From: Prevotellaceae bacterium
GTDB lineage: Bacteria; Bacteroidota; Bacteroidia; Bacteroidales; UBA932
Direction: 5' to 3'
Assembly (NCBI GenBank): GCA_031266015.1
Contig: JAISBU010000062.1
Coordinates: 1-46,935 of the forward strand
DNA length: 46,935 nt
Under the pieces are notes generated by a model. The model did not search any database, was not told where the DNA came from, and saw only the letters and a program-made list of their open reading frames with translations. The position numbers and the translations under genes are program-made. Within the stretch, counting starts at the first letter, position 1; each line of letters begins with the position of its first letter. Below, piece after piece: positions 18,201-24,995 of the stretch.

Positions 18201-20670
18201 TACTAAACCCACTTGATGTTCCTCGAATTGCAAATGATAGGGACACTCCCCCATATCCAAGCGTAGACATTTTTATAACCAATGATTTACCATTGGCCGC
18301 ATTAGATGTACCACCTTGTGGAGCAAGCGCCATTTGTATCCCTGTACCACTTGGTGGAGAAGTACGCGGATCATTTAAGTCATCACCTCCAAGCGCTGTA
18401 AGCTCTGATGAATTATTGCTATTCGTCATGTTAAAGTCATCAGAGCCATTAGTACCATCCAAATACATACATGCTTGAGCCGCACCCTGACCCAAATTCG
18501 CACAAATCACTTTGGGTGTGGATGCAGCGCTTGGCGCATCTGTTAAATTATCAAACGTCCATGCAGCCAGCAGCTCCTTACTAGCAGTACCGCTCAATGG
18601 CAACGTTGTAGTCGTAGCGCCACTGGTAAACGTAATTTGACCGGCATCATGTCCTACCGCCGCAGGCTTATAGGTTACGATTATACTTTGCCTAAAATTG
18701 GCATAAGCGGAATCTACCCGAGTTTTATTAACGCTAAATACGCCTGCACCTTGAACTACCCGGATAGAAATGCTGTCGGTTAAGAATGATCCGGTTACGT
18801 TAAAGGTCTTTTTCAATATGCCCCCAACTACAGCGCCTGCAAAATTCAAGGAAGCGGAGTCTACATGAATACTTGGCGCAACACAGGTTCCCGAAAGGGG
18901 AATTACTACACTTTCAGCATTAGTACTGCTCAAAGTAAGGGTAGCTGTACTGTTGGCGCCCACCGTTGTCGGAGCATAGCGAAGCGTTACAACCTTGTTG
19001 TTAAGCGTACCGTTAGCCGGTTTTACCAGCGTAGCGCTATCGATGCTAAATAAATCAACGTCGGCGCAGGAAAGCGTTAATTCAACGTTACCAAGTAAGT
19101 TAGCCGCGCTAACCTTAAGAGTTACCTTAGTGGGGACACCCTTTCCGGCCACTACACGTACCAGAGTAGAGTCTACCGATAGGGTAGGCACAATACCCGT
19201 ACCGCTAAGCGTCACGGAATCCTTTAATCCTTTTGCCGCACACTCCACATACAGCTTTCCTGTTTTTGCACCTGTCGTTTGAGGTTTAAACTTTACACTC
19301 AGCCTCTTCTCCGATACAAATTCGGTATCATCCAGCTCAAAATCAGCGATATTACTCAAAGAGCAGGTCATAGGGTTACCCTCCAGATTGCTTGAAGATA
19401 CTGTAACCACTTGGGCTCCACTTATATCGTTTACATATATATTACCAAAAGCTAAAAGAGCTGGGGCCAAGCTAAGCGTTGGCGTAGATGCAGAAATACC
19501 CGTACCGCTAAGGGTTATCGTGGCATCGTGCGCCAAGCCGCCGCCGCTAATTACCAGCGTATCTTCATAGAGCTGTTCTTCTGCAGGCTCAAAGCTTACC
19601 GTAATGCTGCCGCCTTGATTAACCGAGGTAGGAAGCACGCTAAAGGGGCTACTGGCGCCTTTTATGATCAGCGTAAGATCCCCCGTAAGATTACTTGACA
19701 TAAGCGTAAAAATCTGTATAACAGGAGAATCACCTACTTTTGCAGTGCCAAAATCAAGAGAGGTGGCAGAAAGGGCAACGGAAGGCGCAGGGTTTTCTCC
19801 AATTACAGAAGGCACAGCATTATATACAACAACATCATCAACAAAAATGTTTGCATTACTACCTGAACTACCAATAGTATTTATTCCTACAAAACCATTA
19901 CTCGAAATAGTAGCCTCGTCATAAGTGCTATTTGAGGCCAAATCATCACCTATTAGTATTCCATTCGCATATAAATCAAACTTACCTACAGCAACGGTTT
20001 GGCTACTCCCATATGTATAGTTAATAGTTGATGTCGTGCTATTTCCTACTATTTCAAACTTATAAACAACCGCTTGGTCAAATACCGTTTGGCTTAAACT
20101 TGTTGTAGCATAGTTACTTGTCCCTGTGCCATAACCATACGCTAAAGTAACCGTATTATTGGCTTGATATTGAAATCGTAAACCTACAAATATTTTCTTG
20201 TTACCGGGAGCACTATTACTTGTAAAATCAGTGCTTGGAGCACCTTGATAAAAGAACCATTGAGCAATTCCTGCTGCTACGTTCCCATTTCCTACGACAC
20301 CAGCATCGGAACCACCAAACAAAATTGTAAACGATGTATAAAATTCAGTACTACTACCATAATCAACCATAGTAGAAGCCTTTGCCACAGCTGTAGTTGA
20401 AGATGCTACAGCCCTAAGATAAGAACCGGTTGTTCCCAAAGGGTTATTTGAATTTTCAACATTTATACTACCTCCATTTCCCCCTCTCGCATAGCTTGTT
20501 CCAGCAGTAGGACTTGGAATAGTCGTAACATTACCATTAGTTGAACTATTGGAAGCCGTTCCTGTTCCAAAATCTTGAACAGATGTTTGCCCCACCCCGA
20601 AGAGCGCAAGTCCCCACAATGCAACAAGCAGCAATGCCGCTTTCCGTATTGGTAAAAAAATCTTCTTCAT
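15235..20670 (-). CDS. Giant T9SS-secreted multidomain protein with OB-fold-like domain
   Basis: An 1811-residue surface or secreted protein. In rough order it has a signal peptide (1-29), a lectin-like beta-sandwich (30-290), four Ig-like modules of about 100 residues of the SLDFG...LSGTG type (290-690), a beta-sandwich module (695-900), an FnIII-like module (905-1000), two more Ig-like modules, a CBM4/9-like module (1191-1345, NPGFEIW), another Ig-like module, an OB-fold-like region (about 1442-1630) and a T9SS sorting domain (about 1735-1811, YPNPVADRL). The OB-like region resembles domains that sit beside the catalytic part in secreted ExeM/YhcR nucleases and DUF5689 proteins. I see no catalytic nuclease motif, so a binding or scaffold role is more likely. 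The start at 20670 gives a proper signal peptide; an in-frame start 10 codons earlier does not. Confidence 0.82.
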   Translation of the reverse strand: MKKIFLPIRKAALLLVALWGLALFGVGQTSVQDFGTGTASNSSTNGNVTTIPSPTAGTSYARGGNGGSINVENSNNPLGTTGSYLRAVASSTTAVAKASTMVDYGSSTEFYTSFTILFGGSDAGVVGNGNVAAGIAQWFFYQGAPSTDFTSNSAPGNKKIFVGLRFQYQANNTVTLAYGYGTGTSNYATTSLSQTVFDQAVVYKFEIVGNSTTSTINYTYGSSQTVAVGKFDLYANGILIGDDLASNSTYDEATISSNGFVGINTIGSSGSNANIFVDDVVVYNAVPSVIGENPAPSVALSATSLDFGTAKVGDSPVIQIFTLMSSNLTGDLTLIIKGASSPFSVLPTSVNQGGSITVSFEPAEEQLYEDTLVISGGGLAHDATITLSGTGISASTPTLSLAPALLAFGNIYVNDISGAQVVTVSSSNLEGNPMTCSLSNIADFELDDTEFVSEKRLSVKFKPQTTGAKTGKLYVECAAKGLKDSVTLSGTGIVPTLSVDSTLVRVVAGKGVPTKVTLKVSAANLLGNVELTLSCADVDLFSIDSATLVKPANGTLNNKVVTLRYAPTTVGANSTATLTLSSTNAESVVIPLSGTCVAPSIHVDSASLNFAGAVVGGILKKTFNVTGSFLTDSISIRVVQGAGVFSVNKTRVDSAYANFRQSIIVTYKPAAVGHDAGQITFTSGATTTTLPLSGTASKELLAAWTFDNLTDAPSAASTPKVICANLGQGAAQACMYLDGTNGSDDFNMTNSNNSSELTALGGDDLNDPRTSPPSGTGIQMALAPQGGTSNAANGKSLVIKMSTLGYGGVSLSFAIRGTSSGFSTHVWSYSVDGVNFTSLPGNNTGNTTTSFSLKTVDFSSIAAIDNQNSIFLKLTLSGATSSSGNNRLDNIVLAAEPRMYPPAFTGHPAVADTTAITANVKVTLDAAAKVYYTVKTAPAANVTAADVKADNAKDSINVTAGAEGVIALAGLTAETEYHVYIAAENDNGLSEVDSAVFTTLSATAPVIIATPAALAFDTIEGLQQHKTIAVTAENLGEAAQLRLGQSGAFTLSINELPDGSTAATVTVTYTAGASAVSDTVYITGGGAHEKIVVLTGTPSIPTINVGAGKLTFAAMQGTPEAKKLVVKGVNLKDGIKLTKSHAAYTLSKDTVTVAQATSAAGDTIVVTFSADSAATDTIVLTSAGAANVKVALEGTAHGQYDNMVANPGFEIWADAAPDSWTLPAQGSKETTQVHTGSHAAKVAATSSAQNLIQYVNGVEAGKLYTLSFWYYIEPSSTGSGIRIWSAFRNGSAATTSTNDPDLQPSGYQTVKGQWVRFTIDEITAPANSDNFRFDVRTYGNVTAYYDDFSFSEVDPDAPKIRATPNNLAFGYVAVTATASDTVVVTAANITTDLTLSISGTDASLFSVQPALTPTGDAQKVAIAYSPTAGGNHTAKLTVANGEISRDIALSGNAYTAASISEIVTGDDPSPKKDQPVLTTGTVTAIMATGKSFFIQSGSGARSGLYVYRTSGASTLTLAPGDSVTVRGTISEYNGLTELTGSADADITTVASDRAVPAPVAITADQYNKSYHAVLVTIHNATATTAADAYGRYTIEDETGSIVVAKDIYTSTPPANSSGSVTGVGYYNSGGQLLPRAASDVQLVSNKITMSNVRVDGLSYHSGYSNDSVFVVPMPAGTALGVFEVEYTLSGGTPDYPSETSWDFRTGDFVVTVTLGQEVQKFTIKVQISGSTAAGKELAGQVVVYPNPVADRLCVSAPLAVAKIEVIDNLGLTLQAVQNEAELNTSSLATGVYFVRVTFADGQQVTKSIRKN

Positions 20671-20830
20671 GTCTTTATAATTTTGAGTTGTTATAGACAA
20701 GGGTAAAAAACAAAAATCCGCTCACGATTTTACATCGCAGGCGGACACAAAAAGGCGCTAAAAACAAGTATCAGTATTTACAAAATTCGTGTGTGCAAAT
20801 TTCGTGCCAAAAACGGCAACGTCACGGAAT

Positions 20831-20865
20831 CCAAAGACCAAAGACCAAAGACCAAAGACCAAAGA
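20831..20865. repeat. 7-bp tandem repeat CCAAAGA x5
   Basis: Five perfect CCAAAGA units lie about 160 bp before the large T9SS gene, inside its likely leader. Copy number could vary by slippage. Confidence 0.9.
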
Positions 20866-20964
20866 CTTCAATTTAATATTTACAAAATCACTTTTCATTG
20901 AGGCGCTACGTAACAAATTACTTTTCAGCGGAGGTACAGAAATCACGGTAAAACTCTACACCTG

Positions 20965-20995
20965 CAAATATAATATTTCTTTGCACTCAGGCAAG
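20965..20995 (-). promoter_or_regulatory. Bacteroidetes promoter for the giant T9SS gene
   Basis: On the minus strand CTTG (20995-20992) is followed after 19 bp by TATATTTG (20972-20965), close to TTTG-N19-TAnnTTTG. Transcription would begin near 20957 and leave a leader of nearly 290 nt that contains the 7-bp microsatellite. Confidence 0.6.
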
Positions 20996-21207
20996 CTAAA
21001 ATCAAAAATAAGTTATAAAGTTTTTTACGGACGGCGTGTACGAGCATGTTAACGGCGGGCAGCGCGTGTGCGTTGTCATCCTGGGCCTGTTGAACCAAAG
21101 GTCGGCGAAGCCAACGGCGCAACGGGGGAAAACCTGCGTAACCACGTCGTTGCGGGCTTGACTCGCAACCTCATAATCGGGGCATGAGATTGGCTTCGCC
21201 GAGCTCC

Positions 21208-21382
21208 GGTTCCTCCACTCCGCTACGCGAGCCTGCCCCGAGCGAAGTCGAGGGGGTCGGAATGACGAGGCAGAGGTTCCTCCACTCCGCTTCGCGAGCC
21301 TGCCCCGAGCGAAGTCGAGGGGGTCGGAATGCCGAGGCAGAGGTTCCTCCACTCCGCTTCGCTCCGGTCGGAATGACGGGGC
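21208..21382. repeat. 67-bp tandem repeat, about 2.5 copies
   Basis: Units start at 21208, 21275 and 21342. The first two differ at about three positions; the third is cut short. Each holds GGTTCCTCCACTCCGCT and, in the full copies, CCCCGAGCGAAGTCGAGG. The text belongs to a dispersed intergenic repeat class. Confidence 0.9.
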
Positions 21383-21393
21383 GGCGATGAGGG

Positions 21394-21439
21394 AAAAAAG
21401 GAGTTGAGGGCGGCGGCGAAGCCGCCGCCCTCAACTCCT
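21394..21439 (-). terminator. Very strong hairpin, minus-strand terminator
   Basis: A 19-bp perfect stem (AGGAGTTGAGGGCGGCGGC and its complement) closes on a 3-nt loop. On the minus strand it contains a GGCTTCGCC turn and runs straight into TTTTTT, the form of an intrinsic terminator. It is downstream of the HepT remnant. The nearest intact upstream gene ends at 22226 and has its own terminator. Confidence 0.75.
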
Positions 21440-21764
21440 CCCCCTAACGCCTTATATTATAGGGTCGCCGTCATTCCGACCAAGCCCGCGAGGTACGAGC
21501 GGGCGCGTGGAGGAACCGAAGGTCGGCGAAGCCAATCTACTGACGGATACACCTGCTATGCTGTCGCTTTGCATGTCGTGCCGCGCCTGTCGGCTTGCAC
21601 GGGGCTACCAATATTTTACCCCTGCGGGGTAAGGGGAGATGCTGAGCAAAGCTCAGCAGGCCAATCGACTTCAGCGGAGCCATGTATTTATAGTAAACCC
21701 CTGATTATCAAAGATATAATGCTCACTATGTCCCCGTACACAAGAGGATTAAGCGGATATAAAC

Positions 21765-21806
21765 AAAGCTCCCCGGCGAGGTTCACGTATCTCACAGGGG
21801 AGCTTT
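21765..21806 (-). terminator. Hairpin after the HepT remnant
   Basis: AAAGCTCCCC and GGGGAGCTTT form a 10-bp stem with a 22-nt loop. On the minus strand GTTTATAT follows. It sits 23 bp past the HepT remnant's stop and was probably the terminator of the toxin-antitoxin operon. Confidence 0.6.
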
Positions 21807-21828
21807 TCGGGAAACGGCAGAATTTTAC

Positions 21829-22002
21829 CTATTCGCCCGGCAAACCCTTTACTTCTTCTCTAAGAAGCGGCAAATGGCGCACTACCGTTCCCCAAATAAT
21901 GTCATCATCAATCTTACCATAGCCATGTATTACCCTGTTGCGCATAGCTATCATTTGCTTCTTGCTACTTATCTGAATTTCAGCAGCTTCTTTATTGAGC
22001 AT
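21829..22002 (-). pseudogene. HepT-like toxin remnant (C-terminal part)
   Basis: A 57-codon frame carries RNRVIHGY, the RX4HXY active-site motif of HepT-type RNases, followed by KIDDDIIWGTVVRHLPLLREE, the usual HepT C-terminus. Full HepT proteins have about 100-140 residues; the N-terminal helices (about 60 residues) are missing, and the loop before the motif is also shortened. The ATG at 22002 overlaps the end of the MntA remnant in another frame, echoing the normal order antitoxin then toxin. It is almost surely not a functional toxin, though the motif itself is intact. Confidence 0.75.
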
Positions 22003-22126
22003 ACAAAAGTTTTTTTGTTTTATTCACCGCGTCAATAAAATATGGATTTTTCAGCGACCGGATGCGAAGGCTATCGCACACCCTACTGATTTCGCTCATG
22101 TTGTCTGTTATAATCCGGTTCATGCC
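21992..22126 (-). pseudogene. MntA-like antitoxin nucleotidyltransferase remnant
   Basis: From the ATG at 22126 the frame reads MNRIITDNMSEISRVCDSLR, the N-terminus of small MNT-domain proteins, then passes directly to SLKNPYFIDAVNKTKKLLYA, which matches their C-terminus. The middle, with the catalytic GSxxR and DxD motifs, is absent, so about 50 residues were lost by an in-frame deletion. The frame continues upstream to 22189, but that part shows no family likeness. MNT proteins of this type AMPylate and neutralise HepT; this one cannot. Confidence 0.7.
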
Positions 22127-22171
22127 GCAAAACTTCTCTATACAAATATACGTACAAATGCCCAAAAAAAC

Positions 22172-22208
22172 AAAACTCCCCACAGGCAAAGCGCCCGTGG
22201 GGAGTTTT
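22172..22208 (-). terminator. Intrinsic terminator of the TonB receptor/lipoprotein operon
   Basis: AAAACTCCCCAC and GTGGGGAGTTTT form a 12-bp perfect stem with a 13-nt loop. The minus strand continues GTTTTTTTGGG. It lies 18 bp past the stop of the 650-residue lipoprotein. Confidence 0.9.
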
Positions 22209-22225
22209 TGTTGTTTAGAGCTGCT

Positions 22226-24178
22226 CTAATTTGAGTAGTCCGAAATTAGAATATCATCAATACATACGGAAGTGCTTCCGTCCTGTGCAGGCTTAATAAT
22301 CCGGACGCGAACGCTACCTGCCTGGTTTACGGTTACCGTAGCCGTCTTCATTACGTTACCGGCTGCACTCCATGACTCTGCCACAAGGGGCTCGCCCTTA
22401 TCAACCCAGGTTACTCCCTGGTCTGTAGATATTTGCACCTTAAGAGCGCCGCCGCTATGCGTACCGTATGAGCCATACGCAAACGATACCTCTCCTGCTC
22501 CCGTGGCCTTATCAAAGCTCATCTCTACCCGGTTTAAGCCTGCATCCGTAGCATCTACCCCGCTGCTTGATGTAGCGCTACCCCTCAAACGAGTGCTTTC
22601 AGTACCATTGAACCTATCTGTTCCTGCCGTCATACTACCAATGCCAACAATATACCAGCTCCCTGATGATAACGTATATGCAGCGCCTGTATAGCCGGAC
22701 TTTTTCGCCAGGTCAGGAGTAGATGTTTCAAAATTTTCGAACAAACCTCCTGCCGGGGTAACGGTAATGGTAAAGGGTTGCGTAGCGGTTGCCGTGCCAT
22801 TGGTGGCGGTAACGGTAAACGTAGTGGCGCCGGCTTCTGTTGGGGTGCCGCTAATGGTAGCGCCGTTGAGCGTAAGCCCTGCAGGCAACGCCCCCGCGGT
22901 TACAGCAAACGAGGTGGCCTCTGTAACGTTGGTTTCCTCCACGGTAAAGGTATGGCTAAACGCCTCCTCTGCCCTGCCGCTTGCCGAACTTGCCGAGGTA
23001 AAGCTCAGCATGGGCACGGGTGCAACGCCTTCGGCCCTAACCACTATGTTCTTTATTTCCCAGGTAGCGGACTCCGCGTTATCGCAAACGTACTTAAAGG
23101 CAAAGCGCGTGCTGGCTGCCTTCTGGGTCAGCTCAATTTGCCCCGATGAAACATAGGCCCAGGCGGTTGTTCCGTGCGTTGGAATGGTAAGCTCCGTCCA
23201 AGTTGCCGCAGAGGGGTCTCCTGATGTATAATCGGTTGAAATCCAAAGCGAATAGTTGCTCGTAGAAACGCTCATTGAACCGGCAGGCCCGCGGGCATGG
23301 TCAAAGGTTAAGTTAGCGCTTGTGGCTCCGGCCAGATCTATGGCGGGCGAGATAAACCAGTCTTCGTTTTCAGCGGTAGCGGTGATGTATCCCGACATCT
23401 TTGCCCCATACAGAGCATCGAATTCCCAAGCCTCCGTACCCGTAACGCTATAGGCCGTAAACTTATCGAAGCTGCCCTGCGTTAGCAGCGTTTCGTTAAG
23501 TACCTGATCGCCGGTTGGCGGTTCCGGGTCTACGTTACCGCAGTTTGCCGGCGTACCCGTTGCATCGGTGGTCTTTACCGTAATATCGTCAACGCGTACT
23601 CCATACGTAGTTTTCGCACCGGCAAACTTAAGCGCAAAGCAGGTAGTACCGGCAGGCAGCTCAAAGGAAATACCGCTTACCAGGCCCCAGTTAGTGCTTT
23701 CTTTAGAGTACGTAAGAGGAGCCCATGTGCTGCCGTTGTCCGGGCTATACGATACAGCTAAGGTGTCGCTCATTTGGTTAGAGCCAAACGAGAGGGTCAT
23801 TTTAGCGGCTCCGCAGGCGGCAATGTTTTTTACCACCAGCGTTGCACCGGCAGCGCCCATCATAGCGTTGCAAACTTTAGATGCGCCGGTATAGGTTGAA
23901 GGCGAGTTGCTACGCACGGTAACCGTACCGCTCTCTGCTACATACTCTACGTTAGCGGCGCCTGCACCGGTTTTTGAGTAGCCCGTATAGGCGGCCGCAT
24001 TGGGCCATGCAGTTCCAGTTTGAGTCGCTGTTGTACCAAACGTTTCATTCAGTATCAATCCTGCATCTACCGGATCCGGACCGGGATTCGGGTTTGGATT
24101 GTCATTTTTGTCCTTTGTACACGACCACAGCAGCGAACCTAGCGCTACTACGGCAACCATTGAAAGAATTTTTTTCAT
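22226..24178 (-). CDS. Surface lipoprotein with three beta-sandwich modules and a putative Ig domain
   Basis: A 650-residue lipoprotein: the signal ends in LLWSC with Cys20 as lipidation site, followed by a D/N/P-rich linker (KDKNDNPNPNPGPDP) typical of surface-exposed Bacteroidetes lipoproteins. Next come a module at about 40-205, a choice-of-anchor J-like module at about 225-390 (WFISPAIDLAG), a putative Ig (He_PIG) domain at about 400-478 (GALPAGLTLNG, ISGTPTEAGATTFTV) and a third module at about 485-650 ending in CIDDILISDY. There is no enzyme motif. It is the third gene of the operon begun by the TonB-dependent receptor, so capture of a ligand for that receptor is the likely role. The start is at 24178; a TTG two codons upstream is less likely. 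Confidence 0.82.
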   Translation of the reverse strand: MKKILSMVAVVALGSLLWSCTKDKNDNPNPNPGPDPVDAGLILNETFGTTATQTGTAWPNAAAYTGYSKTGAGAANVEYVAESGTVTVRSNSPSTYTGASKVCNAMMGAAGATLVVKNIAACGAAKMTLSFGSNQMSDTLAVSYSPDNGSTWAPLTYSKESTNWGLVSGISFELPAGTTCFALKFAGAKTTYGVRVDDITVKTTDATGTPANCGNVDPEPPTGDQVLNETLLTQGSFDKFTAYSVTGTEAWEFDALYGAKMSGYITATAENEDWFISPAIDLAGATSANLTFDHARGPAGSMSVSTSNYSLWISTDYTSGDPSAATWTELTIPTHGTTAWAYVSSGQIELTQKAASTRFAFKYVCDNAESATWEIKNIVVRAEGVAPVPMLSFTSASSASGRAEEAFSHTFTVEETNVTEATSFAVTAGALPAGLTLNGATISGTPTEAGATTFTVTATNGTATATQPFTITVTPAGGLFENFETSTPDLAKKSGYTGAAYTLSSGSWYIVGIGSMTAGTDRFNGTESTRLRGSATSSSGVDATDAGLNRVEMSFDKATGAGEVSFAYGSYGTHSGGALKVQISTDQGVTWVDKGEPLVAESWSAAGNVMKTATVTVNQAGSVRVRIIKPAQDGSTSVCIDDILISDYSN

Positions 24179-24258
24179 AATCAAGCTATTTTTTGATGGT
24201 TAAACTTAATACAACTTTTAAATTAGCACCGGAAAATTATTTCGGTGCACTGCAAAAA

Positions 24259-24948
24259 CTAATTACTATTATACCTAATATCATCTACATACCATGTATT
24301 AGAGCTTACACCCGGCCCCTGGTAGTTTTGTACATACCTGAATGCCAAATACATAACATCATCGTCGGCGTTCAGGTAGGTGGCCAGATTTTGTTGCAGG
24401 GGAATAAAGTCATACTTATAGGTGTTTACGGCGTTGGTGTAATCGGCTATTACCGTCCATGAGCTGGCATCCAAAGGAGGCCTGCCGGTGTCGGCGCTTT
24501 TGGCAGAGTAGCACAACAGCTGGAATGTAGCGGCTCCAGAGTAGCCGGTCATCAAGCTGTAGTAAAATCGGGCATCGGCAGCTCCGGCTACCTTCACAGG
24601 AGGGGTAACCATCCACGCCTCGGCGTCTCCCATGCACAGGTAGGCCGTGGCGGCGGCGCACTGCATTGAGTCCGAAGTAGAACCGACATAGTAGTTCCCT
24701 ATAACTGCGGTCTGAAATGCCCTGTGGGTGCCGTGCGCTCCAACGTTCAGCCAGCCGTCGGGCAGCGCCAGCTGCTGCCCGTCAACCAGAGATTCCTTAG
24801 TGAAATCCATGTTCAAAGAGCTCACATAGCGGTCGGAAGTCCACAACTCCGGACGCGGCTCGGCATCCCACTCGGCTTTTACGCAGGCGCTAAACAGTAG
24901 CCCCAGCAGAGCTACGGTAAGTATGTATGTATATGGCAAGTTTTTCAT
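24259..24948 (-). CDS. Lipoprotein with one choice-of-anchor J/DUF5017-like domain
   Basis: A 229-residue lipoprotein with signal ending LLFSAC and Cys22. The rest is one beta-sandwich module with AEAWMVTPPVKVAG in the middle and NTWYVDDIRYNSN at the end, the usual frame of choice-of-anchor J or DUF5017 domains. It lies between the TonB receptor (47 bp) and the larger lipoprotein (80 bp), so the three form one operon. Likely role: outer-membrane or surface partner of the receptor, taking a position where SusD would be in a polysaccharide locus but with no SusD likeness. Ligand unknown; the neighbouring nucleases suggest nucleic acid. Confidence 0.78.
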   Translation of the reverse strand: MKNLPYTYILTVALLGLLFSACVKAEWDAEPRPELWTSDRYVSSLNMDFTKESLVDGQQLALPDGWLNVGAHGTHRAFQTAVIGNYYVGSTSDSMQCAAATAYLCMGDAEAWMVTPPVKVAGAADARFYYSLMTGYSGAATFQLLCYSAKSADTGRPPLDASSWTVIADYTNAVNTYKYDFIPLQQNLATYLNADDDVMYLAFRYVQNYQGPGVSSNTWYVDDIRYNSN

Positions 24949-24995
24949 TTTGCTGTCTTTTTCTAATGGTTTAATTTACAATTACCTGCAAGGCG

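Larger units (their letters stand above)
20671..22225. other. Repeat-rich intergenic spacer
   Basis: A 1555-bp stretch with no intact gene. It holds a promoter for the large T9SS gene, a 7-bp microsatellite, a 67-bp tandem repeat, a very strong hairpin, two further hairpins, and the remains of a MntA-HepT pair. The 60-170 codon open frames in 20758-21922 only translate repeats. Confidence 0.7.

Noticed and set aside
20831..20865. CRISPR array in the repeat-rich spacer
   Set aside because: Units are 7 bp and contiguous with no spacers; the 67-bp and 21-bp repeats are also tandem without spacers, and no cas gene is present.
21171..21434. Open frames of 60-120 codons with PPRLRSGQAR-type text on both strands
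   Set aside because: They translate the 67-bp tandem repeat and dispersed repeats; similar frames occur on both strands and no start or family supports coding.
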